Shown: positions 26,431-36,288, counted from the stretch's first letter. The stretch: DNA of 64,000 nucleotides from Alphaproteobacteria bacterium (GCA_030424865.1 JAUHVR010000009.1:62001-126000), one strand, 5' to 3'. The notes: generated from the sequence alone by a model not told the origin. Numbers and translations: made by a program.

Positions 26431-27753
26431 ATGATACTGGTTCGAGTTTTGATCCTGGCCCTCGGGCTTTTGTCGATCGCGACGGCCCCGGCACGGGCCG
26501 TCGGGCTGATCCGTGACGCGGATATCGAATATGGACTGGCCCAGTTGGCCGAACCCATTTTGCGCGCAGCGAGCCTCAGCCCCAGCCAGGTCAGGGTCCT
26601 GCTGGTCAATGACCCGTCTCTGAACGCTTTTGTCGTCGACAATCGTCACATCTTCATCCATTCGGGCCTGCTGCTGAAGCTCGACAGCGCCCGCGCCTTG
26701 CAGGCGGTGATCGCCCACGAAGCGGCCCATATCGCGCATGGGCATATCAACCGGCGCGCCGGGAATGCCGCCAGCGCACGCACCGCTGCCGGTCTGGGAC
26801 TGGCGCTTGCCGCCGCCGCGGCCGCGGCCGGAGGTGGCGACGCAGCCGCCGGGATCGCGCTGGGAACGCAGCGCTCGGCCCTGCGTCGCTTCCTGGCGCA
26901 CACGCGGGCCGAGGAAAGCTCGGCCGACATTAGCTCGATCCGGTACATGGCCCGCGCGGGCATCGATCCGCAGGGCGCACTGGATGTGCAGGAGTTGTTC
27001 AACGGCCAGGATGTGCTGTCCGAGGCCCGTCAGGATCCTTACATGCGTAGCCACCCAAGCAGCCGCGACCGCGTCCGCGCGCTCAAGGGACAGGTGGCCG
27101 CCGTGCAAAAGACCTTTTCGGAGCGGCCCGGCGATGATTACTGGTTTGCCCGCAGCCGTGGCAAGTTGTCCGCGTTTTTGCGCGCCCCCAAATGGTCGCT
27201 TCGGCGCGCGGATTCGAGTGCGACAAAGGACATCGCAATGATGCGCAAGGCCGTGGCCTATCACCGGCAAAGCGACCTGTCCAAGGCACTCAAGCAGATT
27301 GATGCGGCCATCGCCCAACGCGGCAACAAGGACCCCTTCTACCTAGAACTCAAGGGACAAATCCTGCTTGAAAGCCGCAAGTTCCGGGAAGCCGCTGCCG
27401 TCTACAAGGCCGCCGCGGCGCAGGCCCCCAAGAACGCCCAGATTCTGGGTGGCTACGGGCGTGCTGTTCTGGCAACCGGCAACCCCAAGGCGGCACTGCC
27501 GATCCTCGAAGCGGCGCGCGCGCGGGACGTTGGCGATGCCCGTGTCCTGCGGGACCTGGCCGTGGCCCATGCCAAGACAGGAAACAACGGCATGGCCTCG
27601 CTGGTCACCGCCGAACGCTACGCCCTGCAAGGACGTCTGAAAGACGCCGGAATTCACGCGGCACGGGCCGAGGCCCTGCTGCCGCGTGGATCTGGACCGT
27701 GGCGACGGGCGCAAGATGTGCTAAGTGCTTCAAAAAGAGCGGCAAGCCGCTGA
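26431..27753 (+). CDS. M48 metalloprotease with TPR repeats (BepA-like)
   Basis: A 440-residue exported zinc peptidase. A signal peptide (MILVRVLILALGLLSIATAPARA) precedes the peptidase domain with HEAAH (His96, His100) and a third ligand in AEESSADISS. An Ala/Gly-rich segment follows the motif. The C-terminal half (about 265-435) consists of tetratricopeptide repeats such as KALKQIDAAIAQRGNKDPF. This is the architecture of BepA/YfgC, the periplasmic chaperone-protease that monitors outer-membrane protein assembly. It is followed 23 bases later by a DsbA-like thiol oxidoreductase, which suggests a joint role in envelope protein quality control. Confidence 0.88.
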   Translation: MILVRVLILALGLLSIATAPARAVGLIRDADIEYGLAQLAEPILRAASLSPSQVRVLLVNDPSLNAFVVDNRHIFIHSGLLLKLDSARALQAVIAHEAAHIAHGHINRRAGNAASARTAAGLGLALAAAAAAAGGGDAAAGIALGTQRSALRRFLAHTRAEESSADISSIRYMARAGIDPQGALDVQELFNGQDVLSEARQDPYMRSHPSSRDRVRALKGQVAAVQKTFSERPGDDYWFARSRGKLSAFLRAPKWSLRRADSSATKDIAMMRKAVAYHRQSDLSKALKQIDAAIAQRGNKDPFYLELKGQILLESRKFREAAAVYKAAAAQAPKNAQILGGYGRAVLATGNPKAALPILEAARARDVGDARVLRDLAVAHAKTGNNGMASLVTAERYALQGRLKDAGIHAARAEALLPRGSGPWRRAQDVLSASKRAASR

Positions 27754-27776
27754 AAATATCCAACAGGAGAAACCCG

Positions 27777-28526
27777 ATGATCCGAACGCTGACAGCCGCC
27801 GCCCTGAGCCTGGGCCTTGCCCTGCCCGCCGCGGCATTTGACATCGACGCCATGACCGAGGCCGAGCGCGAGGCGTTCCGCGCCGAAATCCGCGCCTATC
27901 TGCTCGACAACCCCGAAGTGATCTTCGAGGCCGTCGACGTCTATGAAGCCCGCAAGGCGGAAATCGAGGCCGCAGGCGACCTGGAGCTGGTTGCCGCCTA
28001 TCGCGACGAAATCTTCAACGACACACACTCCTGGGTCGGCGGGAACCCCGAAGGCGACGTGACCATGGTCGAGTTTGTCGATTACCGTTGCGGCTACTGC
28101 CGCCGCGCCCATGACGAAGTCCAGGCGCTGGTCAACGGCGACGGCAACATCCGCCTTGTGGTCAAGGAATTTCCGATCCTGGGCGAAAACTCGATGATCT
28201 CGTCGCGCTTTGCCGTCGCCACAAAGCTGGTGGCCGGAGATGACGCCTACAAGGCCGTCCACGACGCGCTGATCAGCTTCAACGGGGACATGTCCGACCC
28301 GGCCATGCGGCGTCTGGCAAACGGCCTGGGCCTGGATGCGGATGCCATTCTCGGGAAAATGGAGAGTGAAGAGGTGACGGCGGTGCTGGTCGCCAACCGC
28401 GAGCTGGCCCAGAAGATGAGCATCAATGGCACGCCGACATTCATTGTCGAAGATCAGATGCTGCGTGGCTACGTGCCCCTGCCGGGCATGATGCAGCTGG
28501 TCGAACAGATCCGCGCTGACGGGTAA
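27777..28526 (+). CDS. DsbA-family periplasmic thiol oxidoreductase
   Basis: A 249-residue exported thioredoxin-fold protein. The start at 27777 follows AGGAG, and the signal peptide reads MIRTLTAAALSLGLALPAAA. A helical N-terminal extension (about 25-80) precedes the thioredoxin domain, whose active site is C105-G-Y-C108 in FVDYRCGYCRRAHDE. The cis-proline loop is NGTPTFIVED. The extension and the CGYC motif match the Com1/ScsC-like DsbA group that often forms oligomers and isomerises or reduces disulfides. Probably co-transcribed with the M48 protease gene. Confidence 0.88.
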   Translation: MIRTLTAAALSLGLALPAAAFDIDAMTEAEREAFRAEIRAYLLDNPEVIFEAVDVYEARKAEIEAAGDLELVAAYRDEIFNDTHSWVGGNPEGDVTMVEFVDYRCGYCRRAHDEVQALVNGDGNIRLVVKEFPILGENSMISSRFAVATKLVAGDDAYKAVHDALISFNGDMSDPAMRRLANGLGLDADAILGKMESEEVTAVLVANRELAQKMSINGTPTFIVEDQMLRGYVPLPGMMQLVEQIRADG

Positions 28527-28550
28527 CCACTGCGCCAGCGGCGGCCGGGG

Positions 28551-29681
28551 TTACTCGGCCGCCTCTGCGTTGGATTCGGCGGCCTCGATCTGGGCTGCCT
28601 TCTTCTCGACTTCTTCGACGATGTGATCGACCATCTGGTCGTTCGACATCTTGTGGCTGGCCTTGCCTGCCAGATAGACCATGCCACTGCCCGCGCCGCC
28701 GCCGGTAAAGCCGACATCGGTCATCAGCGCCTCGCCCGGTCCGTTCACCACACAGCCGATAATCGACAGGCTCATGGGCGTCTTGATGTGTTCAAGCCGC
28801 TTTTCCAGCGTCTCGACGGTCTTGATCACGTCAAACCCCTGCCGCGCGCAGGACGGGCACGAGATGATGTTGACCCCGCGATGCCGCAGACCCAGCGATT
28901 TCAGGATCTCGTAGCCGACTTTGACCTCTTCGACCGGATCGGCACTCAGCGACACGCGGATCGTGTCTCCGATGCCCATCCACAGCAGGTTGCCCAGCCC
29001 GATGGCAGACTTGATGGTGCCCGAGGTCAGCCCCCCCGCCTCGGTGATGCCAAGGTGGATCGGCGCGTCGGTGACCTCGGCCAGCGCCTGATAGGCGGCG
29101 GCGGACATAAAGACGTCGGATGCCTTGCAGCTGATCTTGAACTCGTGAAAGTCGTTGTCCTGCAACAGCTTGATGTGATCCAGCCCGCTTTCCACCATCG
29201 CGTCGGGGCACGGCTCTCCATATTTCTCAAGCAGGTGCTTTTCGAGCGACCCGGCATTCACCCCGATCCGGATCGAGCAATTGTGGTCCCGCGCGGCCTT
29301 GATCACCTCGCGCACACGCTCTTGGCTGCCGATGTTGCCCGGGTTGATGCGAAGGCAGGCGGCGCCTGCTTCAGCCGCCTCGATCCCGCGGCGGTAGTGA
29401 AAGTGGATGTCGGCGACAATCGGCACAGGGCTTTCGCGCACGATCTCTTTCAAGGCCTTGGCGCTGTCCTCGTCCGGGACGCTGACGCGCACGATGTCGG
29501 CCCCCGCCTCGGCCGCGGCCTGCACCTGCGCGATGGTGCCGGGAATGTCCGTTGTGACCGTGTTGGTCATCGTCTGCACACTGATCGGCGCGTCCCCGCC
29601 CACGGGGACGTTGCCCACCATGATCTGCCGTGACGTACGGCGATAGATGTTGCGCCAGGGGCGGACGTGATTGAGGCTCAT
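28551..29681 (-). CDS. ispG: 4-hydroxy-3-methylbut-2-enyl diphosphate synthase
   Basis: Iron-sulfur enzyme of the MEP isoprenoid pathway, which converts 2-C-methyl-erythritol 2,4-cyclodiphosphate to HMBPP. It has 376 residues from the ATG at 29681. The N-terminal TIM-barrel is seen in [15 protein letters not shown] and VADIHFHY. The C-terminal [4Fe-4S] domain has ligand cysteines in [12 protein letters not shown] and [10 protein letters not shown]. The last 25 residues are an acidic Ala/Glu-rich tail. It follows the rodZ gene on the same strand, the pairing also seen in enterobacteria. Confidence 0.96.
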   Translation of the reverse strand: MSLNHVRPWRNIYRRTSRQIMVGNVPVGGDAPISVQTMTNTVTTDIPGTIAQVQAAAEAGADIVRVSVPDEDSAKALKEIVRESPVPIVADIHFHYRRGIEAAEAGAACLRINPGNIGSQERVREVIKAARDHNCSIRIGVNAGSLEKHLLEKYGEPCPDAMVESGLDHIKLLQDNDFHEFKISCKASDVFMSAAAYQALAEVTDAPIHLGITEAGGLTSGTIKSAIGLGNLLWMGIGDTIRVSLSADPVEEVKVGYEILKSLGLRHRGVNIISCPSCARQGFDVIKTVETLEKRLEHIKTPMSLSIIGCVVNGPGEALMTDVGFTGGGAGSGMVYLAGKASHKMSNDQMVDHIVEEVEKKAAQIEAAESNAEAAE

Positions 29682-29780
29682 GGCCAAAGCTCCGATCGGG
29701 TCATTGCAGCTTGCTTCAGACCTAATACTGCGCCTGCCGAAAAGCTAGGCACCTTTGGTCACTCATCATCGAAGAACGGG

Positions 29781-31049
29781 TTATTGATCGCCGTTTTGCA
29801 GCAGTTCAGCGTTCAACTCGACGATCACACGCTCAAGATCGCTGTCGGCCGCAATATCGGCCACCTGATAGGTGCTTGTCAGGTTATCGACCGAAAGCGC
29901 CAAGTTTCGCGTGACCGCGCCACTTGGACCCGCAGGGCCATAGGTCTCGCCGTTGACCGCAAAATAGATCGCGCCGCTTTCGCCAACGCGGATCCGTGGG
30001 GCAACCTCAAGCTGGGGCACTTCGTAGGCATCGCCAGGTTGCATGATCGCCTCGAAGATCGTTGCTCCGCTGGCATCCTGCACGCGGACCCAGGACTGTC
30101 GTGCGGCCACGACCATCACGCCCGGCCCCAGGGGTTCAAGCACCTGCGGCAATTGCGGACCGCCCAGAACCTCGGCCAGGGCCGCCTCGATCGGGTCGAT
30201 GATCTCGGGTTCGACCTCTGCCTCGACAAATTCAAAGCTTTCGGTTTCGACCTGCGGAAGTTCTTTTTCCGCCAGCCGGGCAAAGGCGCCCACAGCAGTC
30301 GGATCAAGGGTCGAAATCGGTGCATCCCGCGCGATCAGAACAGGGACGTCCAGCGCTTCGGGACGGTAGAGACGATCAAATCCTTCACCAACCGGCGGGT
30401 CGAAAACGCCTGTCGCGTTGGCCACGCCAACCTCTGCCGCGTCGACATTGCTGAGCGGGTCAAGGTCGGACAGCACCACCGGGGTCTGATCGACCGGGGC
30501 CATCTGGACCTGCTGGATCTCTTGCAGCACCGAATAGCCGCCATAGCCCACACCGCCAATCAACGCGACCAGCACCAGGACCGATCCAATGGCGCCGGGT
30601 TCCACCCGCGACCAGATCGAATCGCGCGCCGGTGCAAAAGGCATGGCCGGTTCGGTAAAGGGATCACGTCCACCGGGCTTTACGGCCCCGGCAGTCAATC
30701 CCTGCTTGGGGCTCGAGGCGCGCTCGGACATGCCGTGGGCCGTCGAGAACCCACTTTCGGCGCAGAACGCCGCAAAGGTGTCATCCGGGTCCATGCCAAG
30801 ATAGCGCGCATAGGACCTGACGTAGCCTGCAATGAAGCCAGGAGTGTCAAAGGCGGAAGGGTCGCAGTTTTCGATTGCGGCCACATAGGCCGCCTTGATC
30901 CGCAACTCACGCTGAACGTCGAGAAGCGACTTGCCCAGGGTGGCCCGTTCGCCGCGCATGATGTCGCCCAAACGCAATTCGAAAGAGTCAAAGCCCTGTT
31001 GAGGCTCCTCTTCCACTTCCACATTGCGTTGGGTAATCCGCCCGATCAC
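29781..31049 (-). CDS. rodZ: RodZ-like membrane helix-turn-helix protein
   Basis: A 422-residue protein with the RodZ layout: a cytoplasmic HTH_25 domain (about 22-95, GERATLGKSLLDVQRELRIK), a linker, one membrane helix near residues 180-200 (GSVLVLVALIGGVGYGGYSV), a long acidic Pro/Glu-rich periplasmic linker and a C-terminal DUF4115 domain (AARQSWVRVQDASGATIFE). RodZ links MreB filaments to the wall-elongation machinery and sets rod shape. The start appears to be GTG, but nearby alternatives make it uncertain by some residues. It lies between hemA and ispG on one strand. Confidence 0.85.
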   Translation of the reverse strand: MIGRITQRNVEVEEEPQQGFDSFELRLGDIMRGERATLGKSLLDVQRELRIKAAYVAAIENCDPSAFDTPGFIAGYVRSYARYLGMDPDDTFAAFCAESGFSTAHGMSERASSPKQGLTAGAVKPGGRDPFTEPAMPFAPARDSIWSRVEPGAIGSVLVLVALIGGVGYGGYSVLQEIQQVQMAPVDQTPVVLSDLDPLSNVDAAEVGVANATGVFDPPVGEGFDRLYRPEALDVPVLIARDAPISTLDPTAVGAFARLAEKELPQVETESFEFVEAEVEPEIIDPIEAALAEVLGGPQLPQVLEPLGPGVMVVAARQSWVRVQDASGATIFEAIMQPGDAYEVPQLEVAPRIRVGESGAIYFAVNGETYGPAGPSGAVTRNLALSVDNLTSTYQVADIAADSDLERVIVELNAELLQNGDQ

Positions 31050-31174
31050 AGCAGCCGCCCATCCCCAGTTTTTGCCCGTACACGCCCGTCATCGCAGCAC
31101 TTTTGCGATTCGTGCCGCGTCGTTTATTGGAGTTAGCGTACCACAGCGCAAGGGTGATTGCACCCGCCTGGGGG

Positions 31175-32398
31175 TTAACCCGCCAATTCGGCGCGATTCA
31201 GCGCACAATGCGACCAGAGATCGTCCATCGCGCGAACAAGCTTGTCCATTTCATCCGGGCCGTGCACCGGCGAGGGCGTGAACCGCAGACGTTCGGTGCC
31301 ACGCGGAACCGTGGGGAAGTTGATCGGCTGGACGTAGATGCCATACCCATCCAGCAGCATGTCGCTCAGCGTCTTGGTGTGGACGGGGTTGCCGACGATC
31401 ACCGGAACGATGTGGCTGCCGTGATCGATGATCGGCAGGCCCATGCCCTTGAGTCGGGTTTTCAGGATCTTGGCCCGCTCCTGGTGCAGATCGCGAAGCC
31501 CCTGATCACGCTTGAGATGCGCAACGCTGGCGGCCGCACCTGCGGCCACGGCCGGCGGCAGAGATGTCGTAAAGATGAAGCCCGGCGCATAAGACCTGAT
31601 GGCATCACACATTTTCGCGCTGGCGGCGATGTACCCGCCCATCACGCCATAGGCTTTGGCAAGCGTGCCGTTGATGATGTCCAGACGGTGCATCAGACGA
31701 TCGCGTTCGCAGACACCCGCGCCACGGGGACCGTACATGCCCACGGCATGGACCTCGTCGATGTAGGTCAGCGCGCCGAATTCATCCGCCAGATCACAGA
31801 TTGCCTCGATCGGGCCAAAGTCACCGTCCATCGAGTAGACGGATTCAAAGGCGATTACCTTGGGGGCGTTGGGATCATCGGCTTCCATCAGCTCGCGCAG
31901 GTGCGCCACGTCGTTATGGCGGAAGATGCGCTTGGCGCCGCCATTGCGGCGCACGCCTTCGATCATCGAGGCGTGGTTCAACTCGTCCGAATAGATGATC
32001 AGGCCGGGGAACAGTTTGGGCAGTGTGCTGAGCGTCGCATCGTTGGCAATGTAGGCACTGGTGAACAGCAGTGCCGCTTCCTTGCCATGCAGATCCGCCA
32101 GCTCGGCCTCAAGGCGCTTGTGATAGACCGTAGTGCCCGAGATGTTCCGCGTCCCGCCCGAGCCAGCGCCCGTGGCTTCGATGGCTTCGTGCATGGCTTC
32201 CAGGACAACCGGGTGTTGGCCCATGCCCAGATAGTCATTGCCGCACCAAACGGTGATGGGGGCTTCGGTTCCATCGGGCTTGCGCCAGGTGGCGTGTGGG
32301 AACTGACCGTTTTTCCGCTCGATATCAATGAATGTCCGGTACCGGCCCTCTTCGTGAAGGCGATTTAGGGCAGTGTCGAGCTGGGCAGTGTAGTCCAA
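31175..32398 (-). CDS. hemA: 5-aminolevulinate synthase
   Basis: PLP enzyme that joins glycine and succinyl-CoA to 5-aminolevulinate, the first step of heme and related tetrapyrroles in alphaproteobacteria. The start is an unusual TTG at 32398-32396. It lies 7 bases after AGGAG, gives [21 protein letters not shown], exactly aligned with Rhodobacter HemA, and yields 407 residues with the PLP lysine at position 248 ([12 protein letters not shown]), as in that enzyme. Upstream ATG codons lack a ribosome-binding site. Other motifs are [25 protein letters not shown] and [11 protein letters not shown]. An FNR-like box lies upstream, as is known for hemA in Rhodobacter. Confidence 0.96.
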   Translation of the reverse strand: MDYTAQLDTALNRLHEEGRYRTFIDIERKNGQFPHATWRKPDGTEAPITVWCGNDYLGMGQHPVVLEAMHEAIEATGAGSGGTRNISGTTVYHKRLEAELADLHGKEAALLFTSAYIANDATLSTLPKLFPGLIIYSDELNHASMIEGVRRNGGAKRIFRHNDVAHLRELMEADDPNAPKVIAFESVYSMDGDFGPIEAICDLADEFGALTYIDEVHAVGMYGPRGAGVCERDRLMHRLDIINGTLAKAYGVMGGYIAASAKMCDAIRSYAPGFIFTTSLPPAVAAGAAASVAHLKRDQGLRDLHQERAKILKTRLKGMGLPIIDHGSHIVPVIVGNPVHTKTLSDMLLDGYGIYVQPINFPTVPRGTERLRFTPSPVHGPDEMDKLVRAMDDLWSHCALNRAELAG

Positions 32399-32535
32399 CG
32401 GTCGTCTCCTAGTCGTGCTGAGCGCATTCATTCCGCGCCAGTCTTTAGCAGTAGTGCAAAACGTGTGTCACGTCTTCACAAAATCATATGTATCATCTCA
32501 GAAACACGTTTAGTCCCGGACGAACCGTCGCATCT

Positions 32536-32549
32536 TTGATCTATGTCAT
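32536..32549. promoter_or_regulatory. FnrL/FNR-like box between hemA and the M20 peptidase gene
   Basis: TTGAT-CTAT-GTCAT matches the FnrL consensus TTGAT-N4-RTCAA at nine of ten fixed positions. It lies 138 bases upstream of hemA and 66 bases upstream of the divergent peptidase gene. Oxygen control of hemA by FnrL is established in Rhodobacter. Confidence 0.45.
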
Positions 32550-32614
32550 CATGGTCTGGACAGTCCGGCCACCGATGATACGGTTTGGAAACACTTTCGC
32601 ACATAGGAAACCCA

Positions 32615-33991
32615 ATGTCTCTGGATGAAATCCTGACCCGAATCGATTCGCAGATGCCGGACGCAACGGAACGGCTGATGGAATTGCTTCGCATTCCCTC
32701 GATCTCGACCGACCCGGCCTTCAAGGCGCAATGTGACCATGCCGCCGATTGGCTGGTGGCGGATCTGCAGTCGATCGGGGCCACCGTTTCCAAACGCCCG
32801 ACACCCGGTCATCCGATGGTTCTGGGCCACATCGACGGCGACGGCCCGCACGTACTGTTCTACGGCCACTATGATGTCCAGCCGGTCGACCCGTTGGAGC
32901 TGTGGGACCGCGACCCCTTTGATCCGCAGATCGAAGACACCGACAAAGGCCCGGTGATCCGGGGCCGTGGCAGCTCGGACGACAAGGGCCAGCTGATGAC
33001 CTTTGTCGAGGCCTGCCGCGCCTGGAAGGCGGTCAAGGGCAGCCTGCCCTGCAAGATCACCTTCTTCTTCGAAGGCGAAGAAGAAAGCGGATCACCCTCG
33101 CTGGTGCCCTTCATGCGCGAAAATGCCGAGGAGTTGCGGGCAGACATCGCCCTGATCTGCGACACGGGGCTGTTCGAAAGCCGCACGCCTGCGATCGTGA
33201 CCATGCTGCGTGGTCTCTTGGGCGAGGAACTGACGATCACCGGCCCCGACAAGGACCTGCATTCGGGCATGTATGGTGGCGCGGCCATCAACCCGATCCG
33301 CGTTCTGGGGCGCATCATCGCCGGATTGCACGACGAAACCGGCCGGATCACCGTTCCGGGCTTCTACGACGGCGTGCCTGAGCTGCCCGCTGATATTGCC
33401 GAACAGTGGAAAGGTCTGAATTTCGACCACGGAACCTTTCTGGGGGATGTGGGTCTGAGCGCCCCCGCGGGCGAACAGGACCGCACCCCACTGGAAATGA
33501 TCTGGTCGCGCCCCACCTGCGAGGTCAACGGCATCACCGGGGGATACACGGGCGATGGGTTCAAGACGGTTCTGCCATCGCAGGCCTCGGCCAAGATCAG
33601 CTTCCGCCTGGTCGGACAGCAGGACCCGCATGCGATCCGCGAAAGCTTCCGCGCGTATGTCCGCAGCCAACTGCCCGAAGATTGCAAGGTGACCTTCACC
33701 GGCCACGGCGCATCACCCGCCTCGACCATGGTCACCACGCACCCGGCTTTCGAAGCCGCCCGGGGCGCGCTCAGCGACGAATGGCCCGACGCGGCAGCCT
33801 TTGTCGGCTGTGGCGGGTCGATCCCGATTGCCGGCTACTTCAAGAACATTCTCGATCTTGATGCCATGCTGATCGGGTTCGGCAAGGATGACGACCAGAT
33901 CCATTCGCCCAACGAAAAATATGACGTCGAAAGCTTTCACAAGGGAATTCGCAGCTGGGCCCGCGTGCTGGACGCCATGACCCGCACCTGA
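32615..33991 (+). CDS. M20-family metallodipeptidase
   Basis: A 458-residue cytoplasmic zinc peptidase of the M20/ArgE/DapE superfamily. The catalytic domain has metal ligands and the general base in LFYGHYDVQPV, GRGSSDDKGQ, FEGEEESGSPSL and the C-terminal QIHSPNEKYD. The dimerisation domain insert begins around GPDKDLHSGMYGGAAINP. This pattern matches the M20 dipeptidases annotated generally as carnosinase-like, and the natural dipeptide is unknown. The start at 32615 follows AGGAA. The gene is divergent from hemA and monocistronic, ending before a 12-bp hairpin. Confidence 0.9.
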   Translation: MSLDEILTRIDSQMPDATERLMELLRIPSISTDPAFKAQCDHAADWLVADLQSIGATVSKRPTPGHPMVLGHIDGDGPHVLFYGHYDVQPVDPLELWDRDPFDPQIEDTDKGPVIRGRGSSDDKGQLMTFVEACRAWKAVKGSLPCKITFFFEGEEESGSPSLVPFMRENAEELRADIALICDTGLFESRTPAIVTMLRGLLGEELTITGPDKDLHSGMYGGAAINPIRVLGRIIAGLHDETGRITVPGFYDGVPELPADIAEQWKGLNFDHGTFLGDVGLSAPAGEQDRTPLEMIWSRPTCEVNGITGGYTGDGFKTVLPSQASAKISFRLVGQQDPHAIRESFRAYVRSQLPEDCKVTFTGHGASPASTMVTTHPAFEAARGALSDEWPDAAAFVGCGGSIPIAGYFKNILDLDAMLIGFGKDDDQIHSPNEKYDVESFHKGIRSWARVLDAMTRT

Positions 33992-34043
33992 CGGGGCGGC
34001 AAAACGACACATAAAGGGAAGAAGGCCAGTTTGCCTCAAACGT

Positions 34044-34075
34044 AAATGTGCGGGAGCGTCAGTTCCCGCACATTT
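34044..34075. terminator. Hairpin after the M20 peptidase gene
   Basis: A perfect 12-bp inverted repeat AAATGTGCGGGA / TCCCGCACATTT (arms 34044-34055 and 34064-34075) with an 8-base loop, located 53 bases past the stop. The A-rich and T-rich ends would allow weak termination in both directions. Confidence 0.55.
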
Positions 34076-34185
34076 CTCGCCAAATGCGCCGATTTCTTGC
34101 AAATCCGGGCAGAATCACGCTGTTTGCCCCGCTTCGGACAATAAAGTTTCCGAAACATGCCACATTTCAGGCGCATGTTTGCACG

Positions 34186-34701
34186 ATGGCTCGCACGTTT
34201 CGAAAACAGACGCACGATGACTACCTCGCTCGGGTGAGCCGCGTGAATGCTTCGTTTTTGGCGACCCACCGCGACCGCAGCCACGAACACCCCATCGCCT
34301 TTGGACTTCTTGGGTTTCTCTGGTTCTACCTGGTGCTTTCGATCGCCACGCGCAAAAGCGACATTCTGAGCAGCCTGCAATCCGGAGCCCTGCCCGAAGA
34401 CATGCACAACCTCGTTTTGTCGGTCATCGCCGTGATGCTGGGCACCTCTCTTGTCGTGCTGATCTACCACCTCGCCCGTTTCGTGATCCGCCAACATGAT
34501 CGGCGCAACAGCGGAGGGCTGGTCTTTGGCGCTATCGCCGCACTGGGATTGACGCTGACACCGCCTGCGGTTCTCGAGGCCGGCTACGGGCTGCTGGACG
34601 ACAACACCCGGACCCTGGTGGCCACCACGCAGAACAAGATGCGCAACATCGACTGGAACGAGGTCGTCATGGTCTCGTCCCAGATGATCACGTCGGAATA
34701 A
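34186..34701 (+). CDS. Uncharacterised membrane protein (171 aa)
   Basis: A 171-residue protein from MARTFRKQTHDDYLARVSRV with three hydrophobic segments: HPIAFGLLGFLWFYLVLSIA, LVLSVIAVMLGTSLVVLIYH and LVFGAIAALGLTLTPPAVLE. A basic N-terminal region precedes them and a hydrophilic tail follows. The start is uncertain: no good ribosome-binding site is visible, and the open frame continues upstream across the hairpin at 34044, which is why I prefer the internal ATG. I do not recognise a family. Its end meets the convergent deacetylase gene with one base between. Confidence 0.55.
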   Translation: MARTFRKQTHDDYLARVSRVNASFLATHRDRSHEHPIAFGLLGFLWFYLVLSIATRKSDILSSLQSGALPEDMHNLVLSVIAVMLGTSLVVLIYHLARFVIRQHDRRNSGGLVFGAIAALGLTLTPPAVLEAGYGLLDDNTRTLVATTQNKMRNIDWNEVVMVSSQMITSE

Positions 34702-34702
34702 C

Positions 34703-36139
34703 CTACTCCGGCTCCGGTGCCAGCAAGATGGCTGAAACCGGCACTAATGCGACCGAACTTGCCCGGTCCTGCAATCCCCAAAGCAACAAGGCCGAGATCG
34801 TATCGGCCGACATCCGCCCCAGCATCACAACCTGCCCATCCTGCCGCGCCTTGAACGCTGCCTGATCCAGGAACCGGCGCTTGACCCGGTTGTCCTGCCC
34901 TTCGCCGTCAAAGTCCCGAAACACCGTGACCGAGGGCACACCTTCGCGCGCGGCGAGGGCCTGGGCCGTGTTCAGCCCGTTGGGCAGCATCACCAACCCG
35001 TGGCCACTGGCCAGAAGCGCCTGCGCGACCTGCGCCGAGACATCACGAGAGCCCTGCAACCCCGTGGCAATGCCCTCGATCAGGCCAATCACGTCCGGAA
35101 CAGCGCCAAGCGCCGCCGAGACCGCCACTTCCGTGTCAGCCGCCGTGGCCCCCTGCGGCACGTCCAGCATGGCCAGAACCTCAAAGCCTCGGGACCGGTA
35201 CCTGGTGGCCCGTTCGGCGGCATCCGGGGCATCCGCCTGAACGGCGAGGCTGACAGGGAACGGGAAGGCCTCGATCGCTTCGGCACCCAAGGGGCCCTGC
35301 CCGTCGTCAATCAGGATGATCGCCATCTGCGGCTTGTCCTGCGCCACCGCGACGGGCGCTGCGAACTTTTCCAGCGGACGCGCGGCCCCCTGGACGACCT
35401 CGCGCGGCGTTGACGGCTCGGCCTCGCCCTCTGCCTCCGCGTCCCGATCAACCAGCGAGACCGCCGGTTTTCCGATGGCAGGCCGCAAGTCTTCGCCCTC
35501 GTCCGTCGCGTCGTCCTGCCCCACCTGCGGCAGTCTGGGCGCCTGGTCTTCCTCGGGCTCGCGCTGCGCGAATCCGCTGTCGTCTGCAGGCACATCCGGT
35601 ACGCGCGGCTGAACGGGGTCAGTCGAGATCGAGATCTCGTCCGCCACCTGCGGTACCTGAAGCTGTGGGCTGTCCACGGCGTCGACCTGTGGCGCGCCTT
35701 CCAACGCCTGCGGTTTCTCGATCGTTTGCTCGGCGGGGGGATCAACCAGAGCAACCTCTTCGGTTTCGGCATCCGGTCGCGGCGCGGTGCTCAGTTCCCC
35801 GGCTTCTTGCGGATCCACCTCGGCATCGTCGGACACCTCGACGCGGGGTGCATCAGCCGGCACGACCGGCTCTTCAACGGCAGGTCTGCGGGCGACATCA
35901 GCAACGGCGGGTGCCTCGTCTGGCTCGGCGGCTTCATCCTCTGGCTCGGCCTGCGGGTCCTGTGCGTCTTGGGGATCCTGACCGGGCTGCGCAACGGTCT
36001 CCGCCTCTTGTGGCACAACCGGAACGGTCAAAGCGCCGCGCCGTTCTTGGGGCAAGGGGATCAGGACCGAGGCAACACCGGCCACAACGCCGGACACCAC
36101 GACCCCCCACAAAGCGCCTGCCAGAAATCCGCGTGCCAT
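34703..36139 (-). CDS. Divergent polysaccharide deacetylase-like protein (DUF610)
   Basis: A 478-residue protein starting MARGFLAGALWGVVVSGVVAG. The N-terminal hydrophobic helix (about 4-28) is an uncleaved anchor or signal. Residues about 45-260 are a disordered acidic linker rich in Glu, Asp, Pro, Ala and Val. The C-terminal domain (about 265-478) matches the divergent polysaccharide deacetylase family (YibQ-like): MAIILIDDGQGPLGAEAIEAFPFP and GLVMLPNGLNTAQALAAREG. The classical NodB metal-binding His pair is not evident. In other proteobacteria such genes lie beside murein hydrolases. The start follows GAGAGGG. Confidence 0.78.
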   Translation of the reverse strand: MARGFLAGALWGVVVSGVVAGVASVLIPLPQERRGALTVPVVPQEAETVAQPGQDPQDAQDPQAEPEDEAAEPDEAPAVADVARRPAVEEPVVPADAPRVEVSDDAEVDPQEAGELSTAPRPDAETEEVALVDPPAEQTIEKPQALEGAPQVDAVDSPQLQVPQVADEISISTDPVQPRVPDVPADDSGFAQREPEEDQAPRLPQVGQDDATDEGEDLRPAIGKPAVSLVDRDAEAEGEAEPSTPREVVQGAARPLEKFAAPVAVAQDKPQMAIILIDDGQGPLGAEAIEAFPFPVSLAVQADAPDAAERATRYRSRGFEVLAMLDVPQGATAADTEVAVSAALGAVPDVIGLIEGIATGLQGSRDVSAQVAQALLASGHGLVMLPNGLNTAQALAAREGVPSVTVFRDFDGEGQDNRVKRRFLDQAAFKARQDGQVVMLGRMSADTISALLLWGLQDRASSVALVPVSAILLAPEPE

Positions 36140-36288
36140 GCCTTGCCCTCTCTTGCCTGTCCTCGCCCCGATCTCGTCCATGGACCGGGTGCGCAGGGGT
36201 CAGCCACTTGACGTTCTGTTACCCGCCTGCGCATGTATACCGCGACCACCCCCACGGCGACCAGCCCCCGAAACGCGACTGTCTGAAA

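Noticed and set aside
34048-34185. Longer start for the 34186 membrane protein
   Set aside because: The extra 46 codons run through a 12-bp hairpin and lack membrane or domain features; the internal ATG is preferred, though not proven.
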